From Lactifluus volemus (lineage: Eukaryota > Basidiomycota > Agaricomycetes > Russulales > Russulaceae): DNA of 42,297 nt. Below, piece after piece: positions 1 to 11,296 of this stretch (positions are counted from its first letter, which is position 1; every line of letters begins with the position of its first letter). The notes beneath the pieces are model-generated. The model did no database searches. It was given only the letters and a program-made list of their open reading frames with translations, and was not told where the DNA came from. Made by a program: the position numbers and the translations under genes. The stretch spans positions 1 through 42,297 of the forward strand of contig WTXI01000305.1 in the NCBI GenBank assembly GCA_022376515.1, read 5' to 3'.

Positions 1-95
1 GACGCATTGATAAAGTACGTAGTGGAAAGAAAGACACAAGGCGCAGCAAGCAATTTAGTGGGGAAGACGTGACGACGTATACTACTTTTCATATC

Positions 96-398
96 CTATG
101 TCCTGGTACAAAGTATCTGAAGTCCGCTGGTGTCAGTATGTGCGGATCGTAGATTAGCAATAATCAAACCTATATCAGGATCCGATGAAGGGAACATCAG
201 ATCCATTTTTTTGGCGACCCTGTCCATTGCCTCCCTCGCACCCTCTTCTCGAGCCTCTTGCACTATTTGTTCAATGCTTTGTCCCTGTATAATAATCTTG
301 GACAGGTCGATTGTGGCCGGGAGAGGTGTGCGATCGCTTGATTTGAGGGTGGGGGGGGTTGTGCTGTGTCGGGACAATGTCTTGTGCACAGCGTAGGA
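96..398 (-). CDS. Possible C-terminal exon of an unrecognised protein
   Basis: The minus strand is open from 758 to a stop at 96. Only the last 90 or so residues look like ordinary protein: a charged, helix-prone stretch (IEQIVQEAREEGAREAMDRV) followed by a short polar tail. Upstream of about 400 the frame runs through a tandem repeat that is open in all three minus frames, so its length there is not evidence of coding. No family is recognised. It lies downstream of, and on the same strand as, the Tnp2-like pseudogene, so it may be a remnant of a second gene of that transposon or of an unrelated host gene. No start can be assigned. Confidence 0.25.
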   Translation of the reverse strand, partial: SYAVHKTLSRHSTTPPTLKSSDRTPLPATIDLSKIIIQGQSIEQIVQEAREEGAREAMDRVAKKMDLMFPSSDPDIGLIIANLRSAHTDTSGLQILCTRT

Positions 399-410
399 TG
401 TACCATGCTC

Positions 411-665
411 GGGAAATGACAGGCGCACTGAGTGGGGAGTGTGGCATTCGGAAAATGACCGACGCACAGCGTAGGATGTACGATGCCAGGGAAATGGCCC
501 GCGCACTGAGTGGGAAGTGTGGCATGGTTGGCGCACAGCAGGATGTACAAGGCCAGGGAAATGGCCCGCGCACTGAGTGGGAAGTGTGGGATGGTTGGCG
601 CACGGAGTGGGAGATCCAATGCTCGGGAAATGGCCCGCGCACTGAGTGGGAAGTGTGCTGCGGGC
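411..665. repeat. Degenerate minisatellite, four units of about 67-78 bp
   Basis: The motif GGGAAATG followed by a GCGCACTGAGTGGGAAGTGT-type core recurs starting at 411, 489, 556 and 625. Spacing varies (78, 67, 69 bp) and the segments between cores are imperfect. The array is stop-free in several frames, which explains the overlapping open frames seen here. Confidence 0.7.
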
Positions 666-1160
666 ACTGAGGAAGTGTGCGGAAGTGTCGGTGAGACCTG
701 GAAAGGTCAGTTTGTATTGCCTTCTCTTTGCGTAGTGAAATGGGCTCTGTGTGCGCATGTGGGAGGCTCAGTGGAAATGGAGTCGGGCGCGAACGGGACT
801 CTCTGGTTGGGCGGTGACTGTGGTTGCGTCTCTGAGATATCTATAATTTCCGAGGCTGCTTTTCGCTTCTTACTGCCATCAATAAATTTGACGAGGCTGT
901 GCATGCGTCGAATATATGTACACTCCTTTCTTGGTCAATGCGAACCTTTTTAGAAGGAGGATTGGTGGCCGGCATCAGTGCGAGTGAAATGAGTGAATAT
1001 ATGCGCGTGTATATGTGTTTTGATGTGAATATATGCACTTCCGCGTGATTTCAGAGGTGTTCTACGCAGAATTCCACAAGTCACACGTGCACGCGATGTG
1101 TGCATCTGTGGATTTCGTACTAAGTCGCGATACATGTAGTACACTATGCACAATGTAGCT
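666..1160. other. Gene-free stretch
   Basis: I see no convincing coding frame, RNA gene or repeat structure between the minisatellite and the end of the Tnp2-like pseudogene. Some alternating purine/pyrimidine tracts (atatgcgcgtgtatatgtg) occur near 995-1020. This could be the 3' noncoding end of the transposon, but no terminal repeat was identified. Confidence 0.4.
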
Positions 1161-1161
1161 A

Positions 1162-4100
1162 CTATTCTTCGATAGCCTCCTCACTGCCCTCTCCCATAAC
1201 CAATACATCCAAACCCGGTTTCTCGACCACAAAAACTGCCTGCAACAATCCCCTTCACTGGCGTCATAGGTATCATAGCCACCACGGATGTAATTGCATG
1301 GACCTCGACAACGCGAAGATCAGATGCCCTTGATACGTGCACGCGTACAAAGCACCGTGCGATATACTGAGCAGATTTTCTGGCTCGACCATACAGACAC
1401 GAGGCATATGTACGCTCGGGTCCCGGCAAGTGTCCGCTTTGAAAGTAGAACTGTACCTCTGCAAACGAGATAGTTCACCAGATAAGATCTAAATGCATTA
1501 TCGTGAGATCTGTACTATCTTGAATGAGATGCACGTCACCTTGACATTTCGAGAACGTCGTACTGTTTGATTCTCTCGTGGTACCCTTTCTCGTCTTTCC
1601 ACAAGGATCGAGAGATCTGCTTGTTTGGTAGGCGAAGTCTTGCCCATCGCCTGTATACTTGGCCCAGTTACTGCGAGAGAACCTGTCTGCGAGATCATGA
1701 AATCGCGAAGTGCATCGGCCTCGCACCACTGAGTACAACCGGTTTCTTGTCTTTCCCCCGAGAAGAATGTATCCGTCATCTGTTCGTCTATTGATTGCAC
1801 CATCGGGCAATTTTCCTGTAGTGCCGTCCAACCCGGATAGCTTGCTTAAGAGCGTTCACTGACTGCGCTGAGTCCACGGTTCGAAATGTTGGCAAAAGGA
1901 TCGGAAGGTTGCTTGACTTCCTCACCAAGACTCCCGATCGTGCGCTCAAGTGTCCACTGTTGGATATACACTCCAGGTCCAATGCGCGCAGTCTCTTGTG
2001 CGAGATGAGCCATTGCATGGACACTCTGGCGGACAAAATGTAACCTTGATGGTAGTCTACAGTAGTACATTATCTCGAATTCCTCGACAAATCGAGAGGA
2101 GCATATGCGCGATAATGAGTTGTTCTTTTGATGCGCCGCTGGTGGAGGATCCGCACACCCTGTACGAGCTTACAGAAGTGTTCCCAGAACGCCCGAGGCA
2201 CCAGTCAACGAGAAGCCCTGGCCCCAGTCCAAAGACGTACGTCAAGAATTCCCAGCCTTGTACCCGCTCGAGATCTTCTCAGCGGATTGCGGGGGGGCGA
2301 TCAAACGAATCGGGAAAATTCCCTACACAACGCCACTTCATTTCCATGTTTCCGCCAGACATCGCCGGTGAGGCACATCCATGGCCACTCTGATCGTGAA
2401 TCGTCCTTGTCACAATCAATAGTGCCGCGCCAAAGCCAAGCAGTAGATCGGAAGATTGAGAGAGATATCAGTGCATTATGTCGATCGCGAAGCATCGGGG
2501 GGAGCCAGTGAACGACGAGGAGAGCCCACTGAAGATGCTGGCTTGCATATGCCTGTCTCTCGCGCTCCTGTTTGTAGTGTGTGTCTTCCGACTAGCATAA
2601 TCTATGCAGGCCCTGATCGTACAAAGCAGGGGACTGTTCCTCCAGCTTATACACATCGATGTCGTCGTGATCACAGCCAGAGACATCGTAGTCCAGTGGC
2701 TTTAGCATTGCTGGATAGTAATGTGGCCCGTTTTCCTTGTGCCTTCCCCTGAGACCGCAGTAAAGACGGCACCCAAGTGCGCCATGATGCCCGACTTGTC
2801 CATTTAGTTGTGAAAGACCGGGACCATCCGCCATGCCCAGATAGAAGTACGGAAATGATGTAATACCGATCTAATTCAGCGTCCCATATTCGGAGGCCAT
2901 CGCGCTGAAGGCAGCCAGGTGGTGCAACCCAGGAAACAAGAAGAATCGAGATTCTTGGGCTTAGGACCGGGGATAAACCCCCCCGGAAGCACGTATCTCT
3001 TCTTGTATCGCAGCTCAGGAGGGAGATCGAGCAAGACCCAGATGTAGATCCAACAATCGGATTGTTTGTGCTGGTACAGCTGTGCACCGTCGACCGACAT
3101 CATGAGCACTGTGTCGTCTGGCTTGATGTCCCCATGAGGACGCATTGAAGAATTCGCGTGCACAATAAACCATCGTTGTATTCATCGATAGAAATTTCCG
3201 GAGACAGGGGATCGATAAGATCTTTCATCACTCGTCGACGATGGCCCATGTTACGTGCGCCCTCTACGCTGCGCCACTGCGCCTGGATCTGTGGGCCGAT
3301 GGGTATCGTAAGGAATTGTTTTCGTGGACGCGAAGTCTGATTTCAGAACGTCTTCTCCACACATGGGCAGGCGGTGTTGTCGCGGAATGGGCCAGTGAAT
3401 GCGACACACGACTGGGACACATATCGTCATCATCGGCTCAATGCATGTTAAGTCCTGAATGCGTTCTTGATCTGCCACTGGCGAAAGCAGTGCTACGCCC
3501 GGAGAGTGCTCCTTGATCGCATCAATCGTATCTGAGTAAATGGCCTCGGAACCACTCGTCACGGCCAAGAACAACCTAAGACACAGCCGCAAGTCCTTGT
3601 CCGACAGATCTAATAAGAAAGTATCTGGATTACGAAGTCGCTGGCGAACACCCTCTGAGAGCGGATCTCGATCCAATGTCGCTGCACGTAGCTCATCGAT
3701 GAACTTCCTGGCATCTCGAAGCGCAGCGACAGTGGGCACGATTGAATCGGGCTCAAGTTGCCCAGGTACATCATCGGGTATAGCATCTGGGCCAAGAGGA
3801 AGATCGCCCTCCAAAGCAGCAGATCGAGGCACCGGGTGCGCATCGCCAGTTTGGATAGTAGGATGAAATGGCGTCTCCTCATCAAAGCATTGATCGTGAT
3901 CCTGTGCGCAATCAAATCCGACTTCAGATGGAGTAGCAGGCCTTTGCGACGTGCTTCCTAACTCCTACGCAAGTGTACAATCAGTACGATCATATCACAT
4001 TTATTTCGATCTAATAATACCATATCTCCAACACGTGCACCCCTGGTACGGACTGATCGCCTAGTGGATCTATACTTGAGGTTGCTTGTGTAGAATCCTG

Positions 4101-4405
4101 CAAACCTTCACCATCTTCCGATCGCCTCGGCTTCTTTTGTATAGGAGGCGCTTCAAATATATTTTTAACCAGAGTCCACGGTGACAAAAACAGTGCACAC
4201 CATCCACTAGACGTTCCACAGATGGCAGTCGCGTTCGTCGTCCGGATAATGCAGAAAATCGAGCGCTATGTTGAGCGCGATAATCGTTCGCTCGGAATTC
4301 TCGGTGATTGTAGAAGGTTGTTCGAGATACAACCGTTTCTACCACACAAAATCTCGAGCAAGAGCAATACCATCGAGGACCGTTTGATGTGCTTGAAGTC
4401 GACAT
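1162..4405 (-). pseudogene. Tnp2/CACTA (EnSpm)-type transposase pseudogene
   Basis: Translated fragments in successive minus-strand frames follow the order of the large basidiomycete Tnp2-like transposases. An N-terminal Cys-rich finger (WYCSCSRFC, then SRTTFYNH) is at 4400-4290. A leader-like segment lies at 3960-3250, ending in a PMCGED motif. The core DGAQLYQHKQSDCWIYIWVL and KKRYVLPGGFIPGPKPKNLD is at 3110-2930, then LQRDGLRIWDAELD and GCRLYCGLRGRHK at 2920-2680. WRGTIDCDKDDSRSEWPW is near 2400, a TYVFGLGPG segment near 2240, and TLERTIGSLGEEVKQPSDPF near 1930. The C-terminus contains LRVVEVHAITSVVAM and ends at a stop at 1162-1164. These pieces are in different frames with internal stops, so the gene is dead. 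Family assignment is from recognised motifs. Terminal inverted repeats and target duplications were not found. Confidence 0.8.
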
Positions 4406-5112
4406 TCCAATGAATAAATGCGATTAGATTATATTACTATTGTAATCGAGTTGTGCCCGCATATGGGTGACTTTCCATGTGATTATACACACTGCCCATG
4501 TGACCGGACAGTGCGTGGGTCAGTAAGTTTTCGATGCAGTACTCAGTAAACTGGATAAACAGTGCGCGATTCGTTTTATTCGTTTCTAATCAGTTGCTTT
4601 CGATCGAATAATAAATCTCATGACTCATACGACGCGATCATTTCTATTCAATCGAATTCGGCTAGTGATCGAGCGCTATTCAAATTTTATCAGCCGAGAT
4701 CAATTACATTGAATTAATATTTTCGTTATCATTTTATATCAATTCACATCAATTGTATTCATTTCATTCAATTTTATTCGATCAGATTATATTTAATTCG
4801 TTCCACTTCTCACTGGGGTTGATGCATTGATGTATCAGCGGCAAGGAGTTGCGCTGCAACGTTATCATTTCCCGTGGCCACGCCGGAAGGCTTGTGCTGT
4901 AGTAAGAATTGGACAAAGAACTGATTTATACCCGTTAATTCTAATTTAAGTTAGGCCCCATTATCAACTTGTTCCATTTTATCTTTAAGTTCTGTTCAAT
5001 TGAAATCTATAAATGCCCTTGTCTGCTTGTTGACTCCGCGTCACGTCGTGTCAAAAAAAGAAGGAACGTCCCCGGTCGAAAGTACAGTATTGAGGTGTTC
5101 GAGTTCGTTGAA
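4406..5112. other. AT-rich gene-free stretch
   Basis: From about 4420 to 4810 the sequence is strongly AT-rich, with many short ATTCAATT/AATTCATT-like words. No open frame, splice-like structure or repeat unit stands out. It may include the 5' flank of the Tnp2-like transposon and the far upstream region of the first membrane-protein gene. Confidence 0.5.
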
Positions 5113-5480
5113 CGATCATTATTTTCCCACGGTGTTAACCCGACCGGATGACCTGTCATGACCGCCAGTTTGGAATCAGCAGCGCGCGTAAAGATGGCGG
5201 AGCACTTTCTCTGCTTAGTGAAACCCTGCTGAAGCATACACATGTCTGGCCTGGACGGGGTTTGGTGGTGCTACAACCCGGACTGGGAGTCTTCCTCGTC
5301 TTCTGGTTTCTCTTCTTTCCCCTTCGTGGAAACTCGTTTCCTCGTGGCGTGATAAGCTGTGCATATTTCACAGCCCGCGCTCCTAAAAAATACCATGAAT
5401 CGCCCCATGTGTTTGACAGCTCCGCACCACGCCGTGCTTGGTGATACCAAGTGCTCAACTGATCAATCCATGAATGGCGC
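5113..5480. repeat. Upstream repeat block A of the membrane-protein array (copy 1)
   Basis: This block contains GAAACCCTGCTGAA, TCCTCGTCTTCTGGTTTCTC, CGTGGAAACTCGTTTCCTC, CATATTTCACAGCCCGCGCTC and GTGATACCAAGTGCTCAACT. The same words recur in the same order at 9086-9405 and partly at 9480-9710. It precedes membrane-protein copy 1 and is likely part of the tandem duplication unit, including promoter-proximal sequence. Confidence 0.7.
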
Positions 5481-5609
5481 AAGGCTGTGCGGTTTCAAAA
5501 TTTCATGCCGAAGCAATGAATCCTGCCCCATACTTAGCATTCTTCCCCTTTTTGTCTGGCACGGCTCCTGTGCTCCTTCAGCCTTGCAAAGACAACGTGG
5601 TCCACCGCC

Positions 5610-6931
5610 ATGACCATTGACAACGACTACTTTTTTCAAAAATTTAAGGAGGCAGTGTATTATGATCTATTTCTTGGGATCCCGTACGGTGAGGACCAGT
5701 CTTTTTGTTGCTACTCTGTTCTCATACGTCTCATCCAGGTATTTCTGTCACATTCTATGCTATCTCTGTCTACATCCTCGTGTGAGATTCATCCATGCCC
5801 TTGTGGTCGACGTGGGGGCGCACTGACGCAAGGTCCACTTCCCTAGGGGTAGACCGGGCTTGTTGTCATCTCCTCCCAGAATATTCATGTTGGCGATGAC
5901 GACTCTCATGTTCATCTTGGGCCTGATCGGATTCGTGTCCATTACTGCGCTTAAAATCCAGGATATGTACTGTATCCTTCTTTCTCCGTCAAGTGACGGG
6001 ATACGGTGCATTACGGAACTCAGTATCACCGCTTCTATCGTCTTACCCATCACGTTCGTAATGGTAGGCTCCGTGAATCATGGACGATCTGCAGCTGATA
6101 CGCATAACTAGTACATTCTGAGTGACATTATCTGCGCCTGGCGTGCGGCCGTCCTTTGGAACAAAGACAAGCGCGTAATTTCCATTCTTCTGCTCTCCAT
6201 CTTCGGAAATATAGGTCCGTGTGGTGTTCATTCGTCGTTTCCGTCCCGTTCTCACGACCAGAGTACGCATTTGCAGTTGCCGCTGTATTTTCCCTACGCC
6301 TCGACATCGAAACCTCGATGGCGAAACAGGGAAATACCCCGCTGATCATGGTTGTCCCAACTTTAGGAATCAATTTGCTCTCCACAGGGTTGATCAGCTG
6401 GAAAGCTTGGTGTGCTCTCTGCGCTTACAGTTCTCTTCTGCACCATTATTGTCCTAACAATTCGGTATAGGGAACATCGTGTCACCATCAAAAAGCACCT
6501 AGGGGAGGGCACTGCCTCGATGAGAGTCGAGAAGATCTTCGCCATCCTCATTGAGTCTGGACTCGTTTATTGCTGTTTCTGGGTATGTGGTTTTTCCGCA
6601 GAAAGAATACACGCAACCCATCAAACAATACAGATTCTCTACTTGATATCAATGTTCGTGTATCCCCTCCAACTCGGACCCGCCATGAACGATGCCTTGT
6701 TGGTTGCCCCGGTGAGCACGGTGGCGCTAAATCTGTCTCAGGCGCTGAATCATTCTCCAGGGTGCTTACCCAACGCTTATCATCATCCTCGTCAGCGCGC
6801 AGAAGAGTCCCATCGATTACTACTCGACCCACGCGAGTGGTTTGCGGTTTGCGAACAACGGGCCATTACCCGGCTCGCGCAACCAAGCTGGTCGTGTGGT
6901 ACCTCGAAGGGATGAAGAAAAGAGCGTGTGA
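5610..6931 (+). CDS. Seven-helix membrane protein, tandem copy 1
   Basis: Eight exons give 316 residues: 5610-5688, 5739-5781, 5847-6063, 6112-6214, 6262-6409, 6471-6582, 6634-6711 and 6761-6931. All introns are GT-AG (47-65 bp), phases close at every junction, and the frame is open to TGA. About seven hydrophobic segments are seen: exon 1/2 (ending FYAISVYIL), exon 3 (IFMLAMTTLMFILGLIGFV), exon 3/4 (into DIICAWRAVVLWN), late exon 4, exon 5 (ending TGLISWKAW), exon 6 (RVEKIFAILIESGLVYCCFW) and exon 7/8 (into YPTLIIIL). The ILIESGxVYC and CAW-VVLWN motifs mark a large uncharacterised multi-pass family common in Agaricomycetes. Function is unknown, and a plasma- or endomembrane location is inferred from the helices. 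The C-terminal tail is hydrophilic (DEEKSV). Exon structure matches copies 2 and 3, which supports the model. Confidence 0.85.
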
Positions 6932-7475
6932 ACAGATTACAAGCTGGTCACGGTGAGACTGGTGGCTGGTCATTCGATCGCTCCCAAGTATCAAAACACC
7001 ATCGGAATGTCGCTATAGTCAAAGTCAGGATAGATTAGCGTCTGTAGCGACGATGATATGGATAACCTTTTTATATATATCATCCAATTCAGGTCACGTC
7101 GCGCTGAGAACGGTCACGTGATCAAAGTTACCGTAACTGACCGGTAAGATATCCCCCGGACACTGATCATGAGGTAGCTTACCGGTAAATTACCGGCCCC
7201 GGGTTTTCCCGCATGTAACGAGGTGACTAAACCCCTTTTCTGGGAAATTGTTCACTCATATACACCAATCTCATCACTCGCATGTGGGTTCCCAACATAT
7301 ACAACTTGGCAGAGTACCCGATCAATTCATCCATTTTGATGACTGGCGCAAAGCCATGCATTTTTTAAAGCTTCATGTCGAAGCAATGCAGTCTGTCCTA
7401 TTCTTCGCATTCTCCCCCTGCATCGTCCCCGCTAGTGTGCTCCTTCAGCCTTGCAAAGTAACATAGTCCGCCAAT
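6932..7475. other. Intergenic region between membrane-protein copies 1 and 2
   Basis: No gene is seen. At 7120-7196 there is a cluster of TTACCGTAA, ACCGGTAAG, CTTACCGGTAA and ATTACCGG words, several of them palindromic. The last 250 bp (AACATATACAACTT, GGCGCAAAGCCATGC, TTCATGTCGAAGCAATG) is shared with the stretch just before copy 3 (9755-9900), so it probably holds the gene-proximal promoter. Confidence 0.5.
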
Positions 7476-8861
7476 ATGTCCAGCACTACTCCCGACCCCA
7501 CTGCCAGTGCATACTACTCTGTTTACAACTCAGCAGTGTATTTTAATCTATTTGTCGGGATCGCGTGGGGTGGGCAACCAGCCTCTTTGCTGCTACTCGG
7601 TCCTCATATTTGTTCGACGTCTCATCCCAGGTATTTTTGTCACATTCTATGCTATATCTGTCCACATCCTTCTGTAAGATTCAACCATACCTTTGTGAAC
7701 AACGTGGGACGCACTGATTTCCCTAGTGGCAGACCGGGCCTGTTGTCATCTCGATCCAGAATATTCATGTTGGGGATGACCACCTTGATGTTCGTCTTGA
7801 GCCTCATCGCACTCGTGTTGGAGACTGCGTTTTATTTCCAGCAAGCGCACTCAGCCATTTACCCACTGGCAACAGGTGGCGGGATATGGTCCTTTATGGA
7901 TACCGCTATCATCTTTGCTACTTTCTCAACTATCGATTGCATAATGGTAGACCCCACTGGCATGAAAAATGGACGATCCGCAGCTGATTTCCATGTCTAG
8001 TACATTCTGAGTGATATCATCTGCGCCTGGCGTGCGGTCGTCCTTTGGAATAAAGACAAGCGGGTCATTGCCATTCTTATGCTCTTAATCCTCGGAAATA
8101 TAGGTCCGTGCGGTGTTCATTCGTCATTTTCGTCCCATTCTCACGACCAGACTACGCATTTGCAGCTGCCGCTGGATATGACCTTGTCGTCAACCTCACA
8201 CCTTTTTTCAATCCGAGCATCCATAAAGATAACCCACGGAGGACCATGCTGATCATGCTTGGCAATACGTTAGGAACCAACTTGCTCTGCACGGGGTTGA
8301 TAGGTTGGAAGGCTTGGTGTGCTCTTTGCTCATAGAGTTCTCTTCTAGACAACTATTTTCCTGACAATTTCGTGCACATAGGGAGCATCGTGTCACCATC
8401 AAACAGCACCTCGGGGAGTGCAATGTCTCGACGAGAGTAGAGAAGATTCTCGCCATCCTTATTGAGTCTGGGCTCGTTTACTGCTGTCTCGAGGTATGTC
8501 CTTTTTCCGCAGAAAGGGCATACACAACCCAGGGGGTTTCATCAAACGACACAGATTGTCTACTTGATAGCAGGTCTTGGTGTATTTCCTGAGCCATTCT
8601 CCTCAGCCACCCAGTTTGCCTTGCTGGTTCTCCTGGTGAGCACGGTAGCACTAGATTTTTCTCAGGCGCTGACCCGTACTATTATTACAGGGTGCTTACC
8701 CAACGTCCATCACCATCCTCGTCAGCGCGCAGAAGAGTCCTATCGATTACTACTCGACCCATGCGAGCGGTTTGCGGTTTGCGAACAACAGGCCATTGCC
8801 TGGCTCGCACAACCAAGCGGTCGTGTGGCACCTTGATAAGGATGAAGAAAAGAGCGTGTGA
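7476..8861 (+). CDS. Seven-helix membrane protein, tandem copy 2
   Basis: Eight exons give 329 residues: 7476-7569, 7631-7673, 7727-7946, 8001-8103, 8151-8316, 8382-8493, 8555-8635 and 8691-8861. All introns are GT-AG (47-65 bp) and every phase closes. The same seven hydrophobic segments as copy 1 are present, including IFMLGMTTLMFVLSLIALVL, DIICAWRAVVLWN, NLLCTGLIGWKAW and RVEKILAILIESGLVYCC. At the end of exon 6 the usual Trp codon (TGG) reads GAG here, which puts a Glu in a membrane segment. The C-terminus again ends in DEEKSV. The start ATG begins the conserved MSS-PDP leader shared with copy 3. Family function is unknown. Of the three copies this one and copy 1 appear translatable. Confidence 0.85.
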
Positions 8862-9913
8862 ACAGATACAAGTTGGTCACGGTGGGACTGGTGGCTCAGT
8901 GCTCATCGTTCGGTCGCTCCCAAGTATAGAAACACCATCAAAATCCCGCTACTAATAGAAGTCAGGATAGATTAGCATCTATTGATTTTTCTATCTATTT
9001 TATCCAACTCAGGCCACACAATCATATCCTATTTGCCAGTGTAATGCCGTAACCACAAACTGTTGCAGCTAAAGAATGACCCATGACCGGCACGACCTGA
9101 CATGACCACCAGCTTGGAGATTGATATTGTGGCCAATCAACAGCACACGTAAAGATAACGGAGCTGTCACATGCGGAACATTTTCTCTGCTCGGTGAAAC
9201 CCTGCTGAATCATACGTGTCTTGGGAGTCATTTTGCCATTTCCTCGTCTTCTGGTTTCTCTTCTTTTCCTTTCGTGGAAACTCGTTTCCTCTTGGCGTGA
9301 TGGGCTGTGTATATTTCACAGCCCGCGCTCCGTGCTCGACAGCTCTACACGACGCCGTGTCCATCACGCTGTGCTTAGTGATACGAAGTGCTCAACTGAT
9401 CAATATTTAGCTTCATGCCCGGTCCCCTCTTTCGGTGTTCCGTCGACTTCAGAAGTCTTTTGCAAGTTCAACACGTGACTTTGCCTAAAACGTATGTTTT
9501 TCCTAACCTTGTCTCATTTGTTCGGCTCGGTGAACCCTTGCTAAATAATGCACGCGCCCTCATCTGGACAAGGTTTGGTGATGTAAAACCCGGGCTGGTA
9601 GTCATTTTTCCATTTCCTCGTCTTCTGGTAAATCTTCTTCCCCCTTCGGAACAGTCGTTTCCTCGTACACCGGTGTCCATCACGTGCTTGGTGATACGAA
9701 GTGACTAAGCACCCCTTCTCCGGGAAACGGTTCACCCATATTCCCCGATCTCATGTGGGTTCCCAACATATACAACTTTTCCGAGAACTGATAAATCCGT
9801 GATTGGCGCAAGGCAATGCGTTTTTAAGCTTCATGTCGAAGCAATGAATCCTGCCCCATACCTGGCATTCTCCCTCTGCTCCTTGCCTTGCAAAGGCATC
9901 CAGGTCCGCCCCC
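8862..9913. repeat. Intergenic region with two upstream repeat blocks
   Basis: No gene is seen. The interval holds a full copy of upstream block A (9086-9405: GAAACCCTGCTGAA, TCCTCGTCTTCTGGTTTCTC, CAGCCCGCGCTCCG). A second, shortened copy follows at 9480-9710 (TTTCCTCGTCTTCTGGT, GTGATACGAAGTG), then the gene-proximal segment 9740-9910. Two upstream blocks in front of one gene suggest that a gene copy between them was lost or that the block duplicated alone. Confidence 0.65.
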
Positions 9914-11296
9914 ATGTCCAGCATTTCTCCCGACCCCGCTGCCAGTGCATACTACTCTATTTATAAGTCGGCCGTGTATTATAATCTATTTGTCGGGATC
10001 GCGTGGGGTGGGCAACAAGCCTCTTTGTTGCTACTCGGCCCTCATATATGTTTTACAACTCATCGCAGGCATTTTTGTCACATTCTATGCCGTCTCTGTC
10101 TACACCCTTCTGTAAGATTCAACCATACCTTTGTGGACAACGTGGGACGCACTGATTTCCTTAGCGGCAGACCGGGCCTGTTGTCATCTCGATCCAGAAT
10201 ATTCATGTTGGGGATGACCACCTTGATGTTCGTCTTGAGCCTCATCGCACTCGTGTTGGAGATTACGTTTGGATTCCAGCAAGCGCGCTCAGTCCTTGAC
10301 CCACGATGGTCCTTTACGGACACCGCTATCATCTTTGCTACTTATGAAACCATCAATTGCACAATGGTAGGCCCTGCCGCCCTGTGAACAATGGACGATC
10401 CGCGGTTGACTCGCATGTCTAGTACATTCTGAGTGACATCATCTGCGCCTGGCGTGCGGTCGTCCTTTGGAACAGAGACAAGCGCGTCATTGTCATTCTT
10501 CTGCTCTTCATCCTCGGAAATATAAGTCCGTGCGGTGTTCATTCGTCGTTTCCGTCCTAGTCTCACATCCAGAATACGCGTCTGCAGTTGCCGCTGCATT
10601 TGCCCTTGTCGTTGACCTCACACCCCTTTTCAATCCGAGCATTCATAAAGATAAACCGCGAGGGCACGCGTTGATCATGGTTGGCACAACATTAGGAATC
10701 AACTTGCTGTGCACGGGGTTGATAGGATGGAAGGCTTGGTGTGCTCTTCGCGCTTACAGTTCTCTTCTAGACAACTAATTTCCTGACAATTTCGTGCACA
10801 TAGGGAGCATCGTGTCACTATCAAACAGCACCTCGGGGAGTGCAATGTCTCGACGAGAGTTGAGAAGATTCTTGCCATCCTCATTGAGTCTGGGCTCGTT
10901 TACTGTTGTCTCTGGGTATGTTGTTTTTTTCCGCAGAAAGAATATACGTGACCCAGGGGGTTTCATCAAACAATACAGATGTCTACTTGATAGCAGCGTT
11001 CCGTGTGTTCCCTCAGCCATTTTCCTCAGCCATCGAGCTTGCCTTGTTGGTTTCCCCGGTGAGCACGGTGGCGCTAGATTTGTCTCAGGCGCTGAATCAT
11101 ATTACAGGGTGCTTACCCAACGCTCATCATCATCCTCGTCTGCCTGCAGAGGAGCCCCGTCGATTACTACTCGGCGCACGTGAGCGGAATGATGTTTGCG
11201 AACAACGGACCGCCGTCCAGCTCGCACAACCAAGCTGGTCGTGTGGTACATGTGAAGACGTTGGATGAAGAAAAGAGCGTAGATACAAGTTGGTGA
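9914..11296 (+). pseudogene. Seven-helix membrane protein, tandem copy 3, one-base frameshift
   Basis: The exon structure matches copies 1 and 2: 9914-10007, 10069-10111, 10165-10366, 10423-10525, 10573-10738, 10804-10915, 10979-11058 and 11108-11296, all with GT-AG introns of 47-65 bp. Exon 7 is 80 nt instead of a multiple of three: after the acceptor it starts ATGTC where copies 1 and 2 have ATTCTC and ATTGTC, so one T is missing at about 10980. Apart from that the reading frame and the seven hydrophobic segments are preserved. The last exon is the longest of the three and ends LDEEKSVDTSW. It could be a young pseudogene, use an unrecognised splice variant, or reflect a base-calling error. 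Confidence 0.75.

Noticed and set aside
263..667. Three overlapping long frames over the minisatellite
   Set aside because: Repeat units without stops open every frame; only the unique C-terminal part was kept, at low confidence.
4420..4810. AT-rich block as a centromeric or telomeric feature
   Set aside because: No repeat unit or telomere motif is present; it is short and flanked by ordinary sequence.
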